The notes: generated by a model from the letters alone, not told the origin. A DNA stretch of 64,000 bases from Enterobacter ludwigii (GCA_023023105.1 CP083824.1:496001-560000), one strand, 5' to 3'; positions 36,922 through 46,892 are shown, counted from the stretch's first letter. Translations and numbers: made by a program.

Positions 36922-38058
36922 ATGCACACCCGTAACCTGCTTGTTGCTTCACTCTCTCTGCTTGCTACTTCCGCTGTTGCCCAGACTCATTACGCCTGGG
37001 TGGGAACCTATAATCCTAACGGTGAAGGGCTGTACCGTTTTACCGTCGATCCGCAAAGCGGTGCGCTTGCGGATAAAACGCTGGTCAGCACGTTGCCGAA
37101 TGCTGCACAGCTTACCGTCTCGCATGATGGCAAAACGCTCTATCTGGCGAGTGAAGTAGAGCAGGGCGTGGTGCAGGCGCTGCGGGTGAATGACAACGGT
37201 GAGCTGAGTGAGCTCAATCAGGTGGCTTCCGGTGGCGCAGGGCCGGTTTACCTTTCGCTGACGCCGAATGGTCGCCATCTGCTGGTGGCAAACTACGTCA
37301 GCGGAACGATTGCCGTTCTGCCGGTCAAAGCCGATGGCAGCCTGGGTGATGCCACGGACAAACATCAGGATCAGGGCGAACCGGGTGCGGCGAAGCCGGA
37401 AGCCGCTGCGGAGGGCAGTTTCGCTATCAGCGATCATAACGGGCCTCATGCACACATGATCGCCGCCGATCCGAGCGGAAAATACGTGTTTTCAACCGAT
37501 CTGGGGCTGGATCGCATCTATCAGTATCGCTTAGACGATCGAAGCGGAAAGCTGACGCCTAACGATCCACCGTTTATCAACGCCTCCTCGAAAGGGGCCG
37601 GGCCGCGCCACTTTGTCTTTACGCCAAAAGGCGATGCTCTGTGGTTGATTAACGAAGAGGCGTCTACGCTGACTCACTATACTGTGGATGCAAACGGCAG
37701 CCTGAAAGAGGGCAAAACGCTCTCCGCCCTGCCGAAAGGTTACAAAGGCACCAGTTTTGCTGCAGGTCTGGCGTTAAGTGCGGATGGTAAGCAACTGTAT
37801 GTGGCTAACCGTTTGCATAACAGCATCGGGCACTTTACCGTAACAGCGGAAGGCACGCTGACGCATCAGGATGATGTCTGGACCCGTGGTGACTACCCGC
37901 GCACCCTGACGCTCGATAAACAGGGGCGTTGGCTGTACGTCATGAATCAACGCAGCGATAACATTACCCGTTTCCGCGTGGCGCAGGACGGCAAGCTCAG
38001 CTTTGAGCCAGACTATACGCCGGTCGGTAGCCCATCTCAGATGGTCATTTCACCCTAA
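36922..38058 (+). CDS. Exported seven-bladed beta-propeller lactonase (Pgl/YbhE fold)
   Basis: 378 residues. The N-terminus (MHTRNLLVASLSLLATSAVA) is a clear signal peptide, followed by a lactonase-type beta-propeller beginning HYAWVGTYNPNGEGLY. Conserved features include DHNGPHAHMIAADPSGKYVF and GAGPRHFVFTPKGDALWLIN, typical of 6-phosphogluconolactonases of the YbhE type. Cytoplasmic Pgl has no signal, so this copy should act in the periplasm on an unphosphorylated sugar lactone. A GGAG ribosome site is seen. Its position before the regulator ties it to the cluster; opening a lactone to the acid before uptake is the inferred role. Confidence 0.85.
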   Translation: MHTRNLLVASLSLLATSAVAQTHYAWVGTYNPNGEGLYRFTVDPQSGALADKTLVSTLPNAAQLTVSHDGKTLYLASEVEQGVVQALRVNDNGELSELNQVASGGAGPVYLSLTPNGRHLLVANYVSGTIAVLPVKADGSLGDATDKHQDQGEPGAAKPEAAAEGSFAISDHNGPHAHMIAADPSGKYVFSTDLGLDRIYQYRLDDRSGKLTPNDPPFINASSKGAGPRHFVFTPKGDALWLINEEASTLTHYTVDANGSLKEGKTLSALPKGYKGTSFAAGLALSADGKQLYVANRLHNSIGHFTVTAEGTLTHQDDVWTRGDYPRTLTLDKQGRWLYVMNQRSDNITRFRVAQDGKLSFEPDYTPVGSPSQMVISP

Positions 38059-38077
38059 GCCGTAAGAGGACAACGAC

Positions 38078-39988
38078 GTGCGATTTCCGAATCAACGTTT
38101 AGCGCAACTTTTCGATCTGTTGCAAAACGAGACGCTGCCGCAGGATGAACTGGCGCAGCGGCTGTCGGTTTCCACGCGAACCGTCCGCGCTGATATCACG
38201 GCCCTGAACGCGCTGCTGGCGAGCCACGGCGCGCAGTTTATTCTGAGCCGGGGGAATGGTTATCAGCTTAAAATTGATGACGCCGAGCGTTATCAGCAAT
38301 TGCAGGCCTCCCACCCGCGCGCGCTGCGTATTCCCCGAACCGGGATGGAGCGCGTGCATTATCTGGTGGTGCGTTTTCTTACCTCGGCATTTTCTCTCAA
38401 ACTTGAGGATCTGGCTGACGAGTGGTTCGTCAGCCGCGCCACGCTGCAAAGCGACATGGCGGAAGTGCGCGAGTGGTTCCACCGTTATAATCTGACGCTG
38501 GAAACCCGACCGCGCCATGGTATGAAGCTGTTTGGCAGCGAGATGTCGACCCGTGCCTGTCTGACGGACTTGCTCTGGGAGCTGGCACAGCAGGACAGTC
38601 TGAACCCGTTGGTGACCGACGTGGCGCTTAATGCGGGTGTGGCAGAACAGATGGTGCCTGTACTGCACGATGCGCTAACACGCCACCATATCCGCCTGAC
38701 CGACGAAGGTGAGTTGTTCCTTCGCCTGTACTGTGCGGTATCGGTACGTCGTATCAGCGAAGGCTATCCACTGCCGGAATTCCATGCTGAAGATGTGGAA
38801 GAGAACGTGCGTGACGCCGCGAAAAATATCGCAGTGTCCATTCAGCATCTGGCGGGCAAAACGCTTTCGCCGTCGGAAGAGAGCTGGCTTTGCGTACACA
38901 TTGCCGCGCGGCAGATCCAGGAGATAGCACCCAGCGCGATCAACGCTGACGACGACGAAGCGCTGGTCAACTACATCCTGCGTTACATCAACACCCACTA
39001 TAACTACAACCTGCTCAGCGACGAGCAACTGCACGCGGATCTGCTCACGCACATTAAAACCATGATCACCCGGGTGCGGTACCAAATCATGATCCCCAAT
39101 CCGCTGCTGGAAAACATCAAGCAGCACTACCCGATGGCGTGGGATATGACCCTCGCGGCGGTGTCGAGCTGGGGCAAATACACGCCGTATGTGATCAGCG
39201 AAAACGAGATCGGCTTCCTGGTGCTGCACATCGGCGTCGGGCTGGAGCGTCACTACAACATTGGCTACCAGCGCCAGCCGCGGGTGCTGCTGGTGTGCGA
39301 CGCCGGGAATGCGATGGTGCGTATGATTGAGGCGGTGCTTCAGCGCAAATACCCGCAGATTGAGGTGACGCGCACGCTCACCCTGCGCGAGTACGAGCTG
39401 GCGGAAATGATTAGCGAAGACTTTGTGATCGCCACCGCCCGCGTCAGTGAAAAGTCGAAACCGGTGGTGATGATCGCCCCATTCCCGACCGATTATCAGT
39501 TAGAACAGATCGGCAAGCTGGTGCTGGTGGACCGCACCCGCCCGTGGATGCTGGATAAATACTTCGATGCAGCCCATTTCCGCATTATCGACACGCCCGT
39601 TGATCAGCAAACGCTGTTCCGTGAACTGTGCGCGCAGCTTGAAAGCGAGGGGTTTGTTGGCGCGGAGTTCCTGGATTCGGTCGTCGAGCGTGAAGCCATC
39701 GTCAGCACCATGCTCGGCGATGGCATTGCGCTGCCGCACTCACTCGGCCTGCTGGCGCAAAAAACGGTGGTCTATACCGTGCTGGCTCCGCACGGCATCC
39801 CGTGGGGCGACGAAACCGCACACGTCATCTTCCTGCTCGCCATCAGCAAAAGCGAGTACGAAGAGGCGATGGCGATATACGATATCTTCGTCACCTTCCT
39901 GCGTGAACGGGCGATGTCGCGGCTCTGTAGCTGCGGAGATTTTGCCGAGTTTAAGGCAGTGGCGATGGAGAGTTTGAGCCGGTTTTGA
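38078..39988 (+). CDS. PRD-containing transcriptional activator with EIIB- and EIIA-like domains
   Basis: 636 residues from a GTG start with AGAGGA upstream. In order: HTH_11 (DELAQRLSVSTRTVRADITA, about 22-41), a Mga-like second HTH (about 110-135), PRD1 (about 185-285, His274 in CVHIAAR), PRD2 (about 295-400, His384 in LHIGVGLERH), a GatB-like EIIB domain with Cys407 (VLLVCDAGNAMVRM) and an EIIA of the fructose/mannitol type with His554 (ALPHSLG). This is the MtlR/ManR layout, in which phosphorylation by HPr and EII proteins sets activity. It is the obvious specific regulator of the upstream cluster. Confidence 0.93.
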   Translation: MRFPNQRLAQLFDLLQNETLPQDELAQRLSVSTRTVRADITALNALLASHGAQFILSRGNGYQLKIDDAERYQQLQASHPRALRIPRTGMERVHYLVVRFLTSAFSLKLEDLADEWFVSRATLQSDMAEVREWFHRYNLTLETRPRHGMKLFGSEMSTRACLTDLLWELAQQDSLNPLVTDVALNAGVAEQMVPVLHDALTRHHIRLTDEGELFLRLYCAVSVRRISEGYPLPEFHAEDVEENVRDAAKNIAVSIQHLAGKTLSPSEESWLCVHIAARQIQEIAPSAINADDDEALVNYILRYINTHYNYNLLSDEQLHADLLTHIKTMITRVRYQIMIPNPLLENIKQHYPMAWDMTLAAVSSWGKYTPYVISENEIGFLVLHIGVGLERHYNIGYQRQPRVLLVCDAGNAMVRMIEAVLQRKYPQIEVTRTLTLREYELAEMISEDFVIATARVSEKSKPVVMIAPFPTDYQLEQIGKLVLVDRTRPWMLDKYFDAAHFRIIDTPVDQQTLFRELCAQLESEGFVGAEFLDSVVEREAIVSTMLGDGIALPHSLGLLAQKTVVYTVLAPHGIPWGDETAHVIFLLAISKSEYEEAMAIYDIFVTFLRERAMSRLCSCGDFAEFKAVAMESLSRF

Positions 39989-40011
39989 GAGGCGTTATCC
40001 AGAATTCGATG

Positions 40012-40047
40012 TAATGCGAATGTAATGCTAAACTGCATTACGCATTC
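40012..40047. promoter_or_regulatory. relBE operator/promoter
   Basis: Four related half-sites: TAATGC (40012-40017), TAATGC (40023-40028), GCATTA (40035-40040) and GCATTC (40042-40047), the first two facing the last two. Such arrays bind RelB dimers and RelB2-RelE complexes for conditional autorepression. A TGGAGG ribosome site follows at 40056-40061. Confidence 0.78.
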
Positions 40048-40065
40048 GATTTTACTGGAGGCATA

Positions 40066-40308
40066 ATGGCCACGCTGAACGTCCGTCTGGATGACAAACT
40101 CAAAAACGAGGCTTATGCCGTGCTGGAAAAACTCAATATCACCCCAACGGAAGCCGTGCGATTACTGTTTCAGTACGTCGCGGAGACGGGACGTATGCCG
40201 GTGAAAACGGTCACCATTAGCGACAATGAAGAAGAACTGATACAGGCAGTCCGGGAGCGGCTGGCTAATCCGCAAAAGGGAATTAAGGTTAGTCTGGATG
40301 ACTTATGA
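40066..40308 (+). CDS. relB: RelB/DinJ-family antitoxin
   Basis: 80 residues. The N-terminal ribbon-helix-helix (MATLNVRLDDKLKNEAYAVL, then NITPTEAVRLLFQYVAETGR) binds DNA, and the C-terminal tail (ELIQAVRERLANPQKGIKVS) wraps the toxin. It closely follows E. coli RelB in length and layout. It neutralises RelE and, with it, represses the operon through the dyads at 40012-40047. The stop overlaps relE by 11 bases, so antitoxin is made first and the two are coupled. Confidence 0.93.
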   Translation: MATLNVRLDDKLKNEAYAVLEKLNITPTEAVRLLFQYVAETGRMPVKTVTISDNEEELIQAVRERLANPQKGIKVSLDDL

Positions 40309-40582
40309 ACTGGCATTTGATCCGAGGGCGTTAAAGGAATGGAGCAAGCTGGGGGAGACTGTAAAAGACCAGTTTAAGAAGAAACTAGCGGACGTATTGG
40401 TGAACCCAAGGGTCGAATCGGCCCGCCTGCATGGTCTACCGGATTGCTACAAAATAAAACTCAGATCCCAGGGTTATCGTTTGGTCTATCAGGTTCAGGA
40501 AAACGTTGTAACGGTATTTGTTATCGCTATCGGTAAGAGAGAGAAAGCAGCCGTTTATCATGATGCAAACAAACGGCTCTAA
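40298..40582 (+). CDS. relE: RelE mRNA interferase toxin
   Basis: 94 residues, almost a direct match to E. coli RelE. All the residues that act in cleavage are kept at the same numbers: Lys52, Lys54, Arg61, Arg81 and Tyr87 (YKIKLRSQGYR and GKREKAAVY). It enters the ribosomal A-site and cuts mRNA between the second and third codon bases, stopping translation under stress. It should be active. Its 3' end lies four bases from the end of convergent nrdG, with no terminator between. Confidence 0.95.
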   Translation: MTYELAFDPRALKEWSKLGETVKDQFKKKLADVLVNPRVESARLHGLPDCYKIKLRSQGYRLVYQVQENVVTVFVIAIGKREKAAVYHDANKRL

Positions 40583-40585
40583 CGA

Positions 40586-41050
40586 TCACCGCAGATGATG
40601 CACAACCTGATTGCTGCTGCCGCGCCAGATCAGCGCCGGGTCTTTTAAATCCTGCACGAATTTGCCGTCGACCAGCACGTTAATCAGATCCACCACTTCC
40701 ATTTGCTGCGCGTTCAGCTCATCCAGCTTGTAGCCTGTCCAGACCCAGATATCTTTTCCCGTACATTCGCGGCGAATGCGTTTAACCAGCTTCAGGATTT
40801 CCGGCACGTTTTGCGGGTGGAGCGGGTCACCACCGGAGAGTGAAATCCCCTGGCGGTTGATGCGCGTGTCGTTGAGATCGTTAATGATCCGGTCTTCCAT
40901 CTCGGTGGTGAACAGCATACCGGAATTGAGGCGCCAGGTGCTTTTGTTGTAGCAGCCGGGGCATTCGTGGACGCAGCCTGAGACGAACAGGGTGCAGCGG
41001 GTGCCGGGACCGTTGACGATGTCGACGGGATAATATTGATGATAATTCAT
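40586..41050 (-). CDS. nrdG: Anaerobic ribonucleotide reductase activating protein NrdG
   Basis: 154 residues, the E. coli length and sequence type. The radical-SAM cluster motif CVHECPGC (CxxxCxxC) is at about residues 26-33, followed by SLSGGDPLHP. It uses S-adenosylmethionine to make the glycyl radical on NrdD under anaerobic conditions. It is downstream of nrdD on the same strand, but the 140-bp gap is filled with inverted palindromic repeats, unlike the compact E. coli junction. Confidence 0.97.
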   Translation of the reverse strand: MNYHQYYPVDIVNGPGTRCTLFVSGCVHECPGCYNKSTWRLNSGMLFTTEMEDRIINDLNDTRINRQGISLSGGDPLHPQNVPEILKLVKRIRRECTGKDIWVWTGYKLDELNAQQMEVVDLINVLVDGKFVQDLKDPALIWRGSSNQVVHHLR

Positions 41051-41059
41051 AGCGTTAAC

Positions 41060-41098
41060 CTGATGCCCTCACCCCGGCCCTCTCCCACAGGGAGAGGG
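41060..41098. repeat. Palindromic repeat, CCCTCTCCC/GGGAGAGGG family (copy 4)
   Basis: TGCCCTCACCCCGG then CCCTCTCCC-ACA-GGGAGAGGG (stem 41078-41098), between nrdG and nrdD. It pairs with copy 5 in opposite orientation. Confidence 0.85.
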
Positions 41099-41137
41099 AG
41101 AAAACCGGCGTCAGGCTTGCAATGTGCTCGATCGGTT

Positions 41138-41175
41138 CCCTCTCCCTTGAGGGAGAGGGGTAGGGTGAGGGGGAA
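41138..41175. repeat. Palindromic repeat, CCCTCTCCC/GGGAGAGGG family (copy 5, inverted)
   Basis: CCCTCTCCC-TTGA-GGGAGAGGG (41138-41159) followed by GTAGGGTGAGGG, the reverse of the head seen in copy 4. Copies 4 and 5 make a head-to-head pair, like a BIME, inside the nrdD-nrdG operon. Confidence 0.85.
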
Positions 41176-41190
41176 AACCCGGCGAAGAAC

Positions 41191-43329
<2,139 letters not shown>

Positions 43330-43487
43330 GATCACTCCATTTTAAAAACAGGTTATCCACAGAGGTGGAGAAGTATTCAGAGGCTGTATTGTCAGCCAGG
43401 TGAGTGACTTCCCTCGTTCCCGACATTTGTTATCCACAATTCCGGAGAGCTGAGTCGCCGTCTTGTGGTTGGAATAGTAGACGATAA

Positions 43488-43503
43488 ATACAAGATGTTG
43501 GGT
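43488..43503 (-). promoter_or_regulatory. NrdR box 2 of nrdD
   Basis: ATACAAGATGTTGGGT fits acaCwAtATaTwGtgt at the key C, w, A, AT, T, w, G positions. Its fixed C is 31 bases from that of box 1, the three-turn spacing typical for NrdR. Confidence 0.7.
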
Positions 43504-43518
43504 CGGCGTGCATTTTAA

Positions 43519-43534
43519 GTGCTACATATAGTGA
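43519..43534 (-). promoter_or_regulatory. NrdR box 1 of nrdD
   Basis: GTGCTACATATAGTGA matches 11 of 16 positions of the NrdR consensus, including the central CTA.ATATAG core. It overlaps the promoter -10 side of the first FNR site. Confidence 0.75.
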
Positions 43535-43544
43535 TTTGCATCAA
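43531..43544 (-). promoter_or_regulatory. FNR site 1 of nrdD
   Basis: GTGAT-TTGC-ATCAA is nine of ten with the FNR consensus TTGAT-N4-ATCAA. Its centre (43537.5) would be about -33 from the start predicted from the -10. Confidence 0.75.
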
Positions 43545-43561
43545 ACATGTTTGCGTTTTAT

Positions 43562-43575
43562 TTGATTCAGAACAA
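43562..43575 (-). promoter_or_regulatory. FNR site 2 of nrdD
   Basis: TTGAT-TCAG-AACAA is nine of ten with the FNR consensus. Its centre is 31 bases from that of site 1, the same spacing as the two FNR sites described for E. coli nrdDG. Confidence 0.7.
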
Positions 43576-43665
43576 AGTAAAAAGACGAGAGTACAAACGA
43601 CGGGCGCTTCAGCGATTGTAAATACGGGCAGGAAAAATCTGATTAATTATTCAACAAAAACAGTA

Positions 43666-43695
43666 AAATAAGCCGGGCACGGTATTGTGCCCGGC
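43666..43695 (-). terminator. Rho-independent terminator of treBC
   Basis: Stem GCCGGGCAC / GTGCCCGGC with a six-base loop (43672-43695), followed on the minus strand by TTATTTT. It lies seven bases past the treC stop. Confidence 0.88.
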
Positions 43696-43701
43696 GTCGC
43701 A

Positions 43702-45345
43702 TTACGGTTGCAGCCACCAGACGGCTTCAAACGGACGTAGGCTGGTGGTTTGTGGCGCGGCATAGTTGCTCATTACTGGCTGCCATTCGCCACTGAGGGC
43801 GTCATTCTGCCATGTCTGGCTCTCGCCGCTGAGGTTCGCCACCACAATCAGCGTCTTTCCCTGCCACTGACGACGGTAGCACCACAGAGAAGGATGTTCT
43901 GGCAGGAGATCCTCATAATCCCCCCACGTCAGTACCGGCAGGGTTTTACGCAGGCTAATCAACGACTGATAGGTGTAAAACACCGAATCCGGGTCGTCCA
44001 GCGCGGCGCGGGCGTTTACCGTCTCGTAGTTGTCGCAAACGCCAATCCACGGCTCACCTTCGGTGAAGCCCGCATTGTGCGAAGCGTCCCACTGCATTGG
44101 CGTGCGGCCGTTATCGCGGGATTTACTCGCCAGAATCGCCAGTAATTCGTCCGGATCGCGCTCGCTGGCCCGCAGTTCGGCGAACATGTTCAGGCTTTCC
44201 ACGTCACGGTAATCGGTGATGCGGCTGAAGTGCGGGTTGGTCATGCCAAGTTCTTCACCCTGATAGATATAGGGCGTACCTTGCATGCCGTGCAGCACCA
44301 TGCCGAGCATCTTCGCGGCCTGAACGCGGTATTCCCCTTCGTCACCAAAGCGCGACACGATGCGCGGCTGGTCGTGGTTACACCAGAACAGCGCGTTCCA
44401 GGCTTTGTTGTGCATGCCCTGCTGCCAGTGGCGGAAGAGGGTTTTTAGCGCCACGAAGTCCGGTTTCGCCTTCGTCCACTTTTCGCCGCCGGGATAATCC
44501 ACCTTCAGGTGGTGGAAGTTAAAGGTCATCGACAATTCACTGCCATCAAGAGAGGCGTACTGCTGGCAGTTTTCCAGCGAGGTCGAGGACATCTCGCCCA
44601 CCGTCATCAGGTTGCGCGGCGTAAAGACGTCGCGGCTCATCTCCCGCAGATATTCGTGAATGCGCGGCCCGTCTGTGTAGAAACGGCGGCCATCACCCGT
44701 CTCGTCATTCGGGAAATCCTGATCTTTTGAGATCAGGTTAATCACGTCGAGACGTAAGCCGTCCACGCCGCGATCGGCCCAGAATTCGCACACCTTTTTC
44801 AGCTCGGCGCGCACTTCAGGGTTTTCCCAGTTGAGATCCGCCTGCTCCGGAGCAAAGAGGTGCAGGTAGTACTGTTCGCTCTCGGCGTGCCAGCGCCAGG
44901 CGTTGCCGCCAAACTTGGAGCGCCAGTTGTTGGGAAGCTGCTCCGGCGTGCCGTCGCGCCAGATATAAAACTGGCGGTACGGACTCTCTTTATTCAGTGA
45001 TTCGCGGAACCAGGCATGCTGCGTTGATGTATGGTTAAACACCATATCCAGCACGATGCGAATGCCGCGCTCATGCGCCCTGGCGACCAGTTCATCAAAA
45101 TCATCCAGAGTGCCGTAGGCGGGATCGATGGCGGTGTAATTCGCCACGTCGTAGCCGTTATCCACCTGCGGGGAGATATAAAACGGCGTCAGCCAGATGG
45201 CGTCGATACCGAGGGTTTTCAGGTAGTCCAGACGCTGCGTCACGCCGCGTAAATCACCGGTGCCGCTGCCAGTGGTGTCCTGGAAACTCTTTGGATAGAT
45301 CTGATAGATGACGCCGTTCTGCCACCAGTGAGGAAGGGTATTCAT
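43702..45345 (-). CDS. treC: Trehalose-6-phosphate hydrolase (GH13)
   Basis: 547 residues, near the E. coli 551. It starts MNTLPHWWQNGVIYQIYPKS and has the GH13 conserved regions DMVFNHTS, GLRLDVINL (nucleophile Asp), the acid Glu in VGEMSST and FWCNHDQPR. It splits trehalose 6-phosphate, made by TreB during uptake, into glucose and glucose 6-phosphate. The start is five codons inside the longest frame. It is second in the treB-treC operon, 51 bp after treB. Confidence 0.96.
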   Translation of the reverse strand: MNTLPHWWQNGVIYQIYPKSFQDTTGSGTGDLRGVTQRLDYLKTLGIDAIWLTPFYISPQVDNGYDVANYTAIDPAYGTLDDFDELVARAHERGIRIVLDMVFNHTSTQHAWFRESLNKESPYRQFYIWRDGTPEQLPNNWRSKFGGNAWRWHAESEQYYLHLFAPEQADLNWENPEVRAELKKVCEFWADRGVDGLRLDVINLISKDQDFPNDETGDGRRFYTDGPRIHEYLREMSRDVFTPRNLMTVGEMSSTSLENCQQYASLDGSELSMTFNFHHLKVDYPGGEKWTKAKPDFVALKTLFRHWQQGMHNKAWNALFWCNHDQPRIVSRFGDEGEYRVQAAKMLGMVLHGMQGTPYIYQGEELGMTNPHFSRITDYRDVESLNMFAELRASERDPDELLAILASKSRDNGRTPMQWDASHNAGFTEGEPWIGVCDNYETVNARAALDDPDSVFYTYQSLISLRKTLPVLTWGDYEDLLPEHPSLWCYRRQWQGKTLIVVANLSGESQTWQNDALSGEWQPVMSNYAAPQTTSLRPFEAVWWLQP

Positions 45346-45396
45346 AATGCGTTCCTGCAAATGCGAAGGGGCGCAACTGCGCCCCGAAAGATAAAG

Positions 45397-46818
45397 TTAA
45401 ACAATCTGCAGCGAGCCCTGACGGAACTTACGCTGGTAAACCACGGTGGTGAGCGCCATTGGGACGATAATCGCGATGGCCATCGCCAGGGCAAACACCT
45501 GCCAGAAAGCGGGCTGGATGGAGAGAATGCCCGGCAGACCGCCAACACCGATACCGTTCGCCATTACGCCGTTCAGACCGCACACCAGCCCTGCCAGACC
45601 GGAACCGATCATCGCGCAGAGCATCGGGAAACGGTATTTCAGGTTGATACCGTACATCGCCGGCTCGGTCACGCCGAGGTAGGCGGAGATGGCAGCCGGA
45701 ACGGAGATTTCACGCTCGTTATGTTTACGGCTGACCAGAATAATGCCGGTTACCGCAGACGCCTGTGCGATGTTAGACAGGGCGATAATCGGCCAGACCG
45801 GCGTACCGCCAAGGCTCTGAATCATCTGCATATCAATGGCCAGGGTGGTCTGGTGCACGCCGGTGATCACCAGCGGGGCGTACAGGAAGCCAAACAGCGC
45901 GGCACCAATCGGCGCGAAGCTGCCGGTCATCAGGTGACGAACCGCGAAGGCCACGCCGTCGCCGATCATGCGGCCAAACGGACCGATAAAGGCATGCGCC
46001 AGGAATACGGCAATAATCAGTGAGCAAACCGGAACCACCACCAGATAAAGGTAATCCGGGACGATGCGTTTTAAGCGAGTCTCAATGAAGCCCAGCGCCA
46101 GACCTGCCAGCAACGCCGGAATAACCTGCGCCTGATAGCCCACTTTAGCGATGGTAAACAGACCAAAGTTCCACACCTCCGGCACCTGCTGACCAAGTAA
46201 GTAAGCGTTCATTAACTGTGGAGAGACCAGCGTGACGCCCAGTACGATACCCAGAATTGGCGTGCCGCCCATTTTGCGCACGGCGGACCAGCAGATCCCG
46301 ACCGGCAGGTAGAAGAAGATCGCTTCGCCAATCAGCCACAGGAAGTCGTAAACGGTTTTCAGCGCCGGGTACATCTGCGCCAGGGTTTTGCCGTCGCTCA
46401 TCGGCACATCACCGATGACGTTACGGAAGCCTAAAATTAAGCCGCCGCTGATCAGCGCTGGCAGCAGTGGGAAGAAGATTTCCGCGAAGTGGGAAATCAG
46501 CTGCTCGTGCCACTTCATGTTCTGGCGCGCGGCTTTCTTTGCCTGCTCTTTATCGGCAGAAGAGTGCCCGGTAGTCGCCAGCAGCGCCTGATAGTAATCG
46601 CCCACTTCGGTACCTATAACGACCTGGAACTGACCGGCGTTGGTGAAGCAGCCTTTAACCATTGAGAGTTCTTCAATGGCTTTCGGGTTGGCTTTGGCCG
46701 GATCGTTCAGCACGAAACGCAGGCGGGTAATGCAATGGCTGACGGTTGCGATGTTTTCGCGCCCGCCGACCAGGACGATCAGCCGATCGATATCTGCTTG
46801 TTTGACTTTACTCATCAT
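45397..46818 (-). CDS. treB: Trehalose PTS permease EIIBC
   Basis: 473 residues, the E. coli length. The N-terminal EIIB domain has the phosphocysteine in THSCIT-like context (ATVSHCITRLRFVLND); the EIIC part carries about ten membrane segments and the GITEP-like motif TGVHQTTLAID. It imports trehalose and phosphorylates it at C6, using the glucose EIIA. It is the first gene of treBC, and the TreR operator lies upstream. Confidence 0.97.
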   Translation of the reverse strand: MMSKVKQADIDRLIVLVGGRENIATVSHCITRLRFVLNDPAKANPKAIEELSMVKGCFTNAGQFQVVIGTEVGDYYQALLATTGHSSADKEQAKKAARQNMKWHEQLISHFAEIFFPLLPALISGGLILGFRNVIGDVPMSDGKTLAQMYPALKTVYDFLWLIGEAIFFYLPVGICWSAVRKMGGTPILGIVLGVTLVSPQLMNAYLLGQQVPEVWNFGLFTIAKVGYQAQVIPALLAGLALGFIETRLKRIVPDYLYLVVVPVCSLIIAVFLAHAFIGPFGRMIGDGVAFAVRHLMTGSFAPIGAALFGFLYAPLVITGVHQTTLAIDMQMIQSLGGTPVWPIIALSNIAQASAVTGIILVSRKHNEREISVPAAISAYLGVTEPAMYGINLKYRFPMLCAMIGSGLAGLVCGLNGVMANGIGVGGLPGILSIQPAFWQVFALAMAIAIIVPMALTTVVYQRKFRQGSLQIV

Positions 46819-46892
46819 GAAACCTCATGACAGATGGTTAGGGGTGTAATGACCTGAGCGCAAGCCTACTCCTTCATCGTAACGGCGAAAAT

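Larger units (their letters stand above)
43336..43665 (-). promoter_or_regulatory. nrdD promoter region
   Basis: The gap between nrdD and treC holds no ORF. On the minus strand it contains two FNR sites, two NrdR boxes and a -10-like TAAAAT (plus-strand 43512-43517), which predicts a start near 43504-43505 and a leader of about 175 bases. The individual sites are listed separately. Confidence 0.75.
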
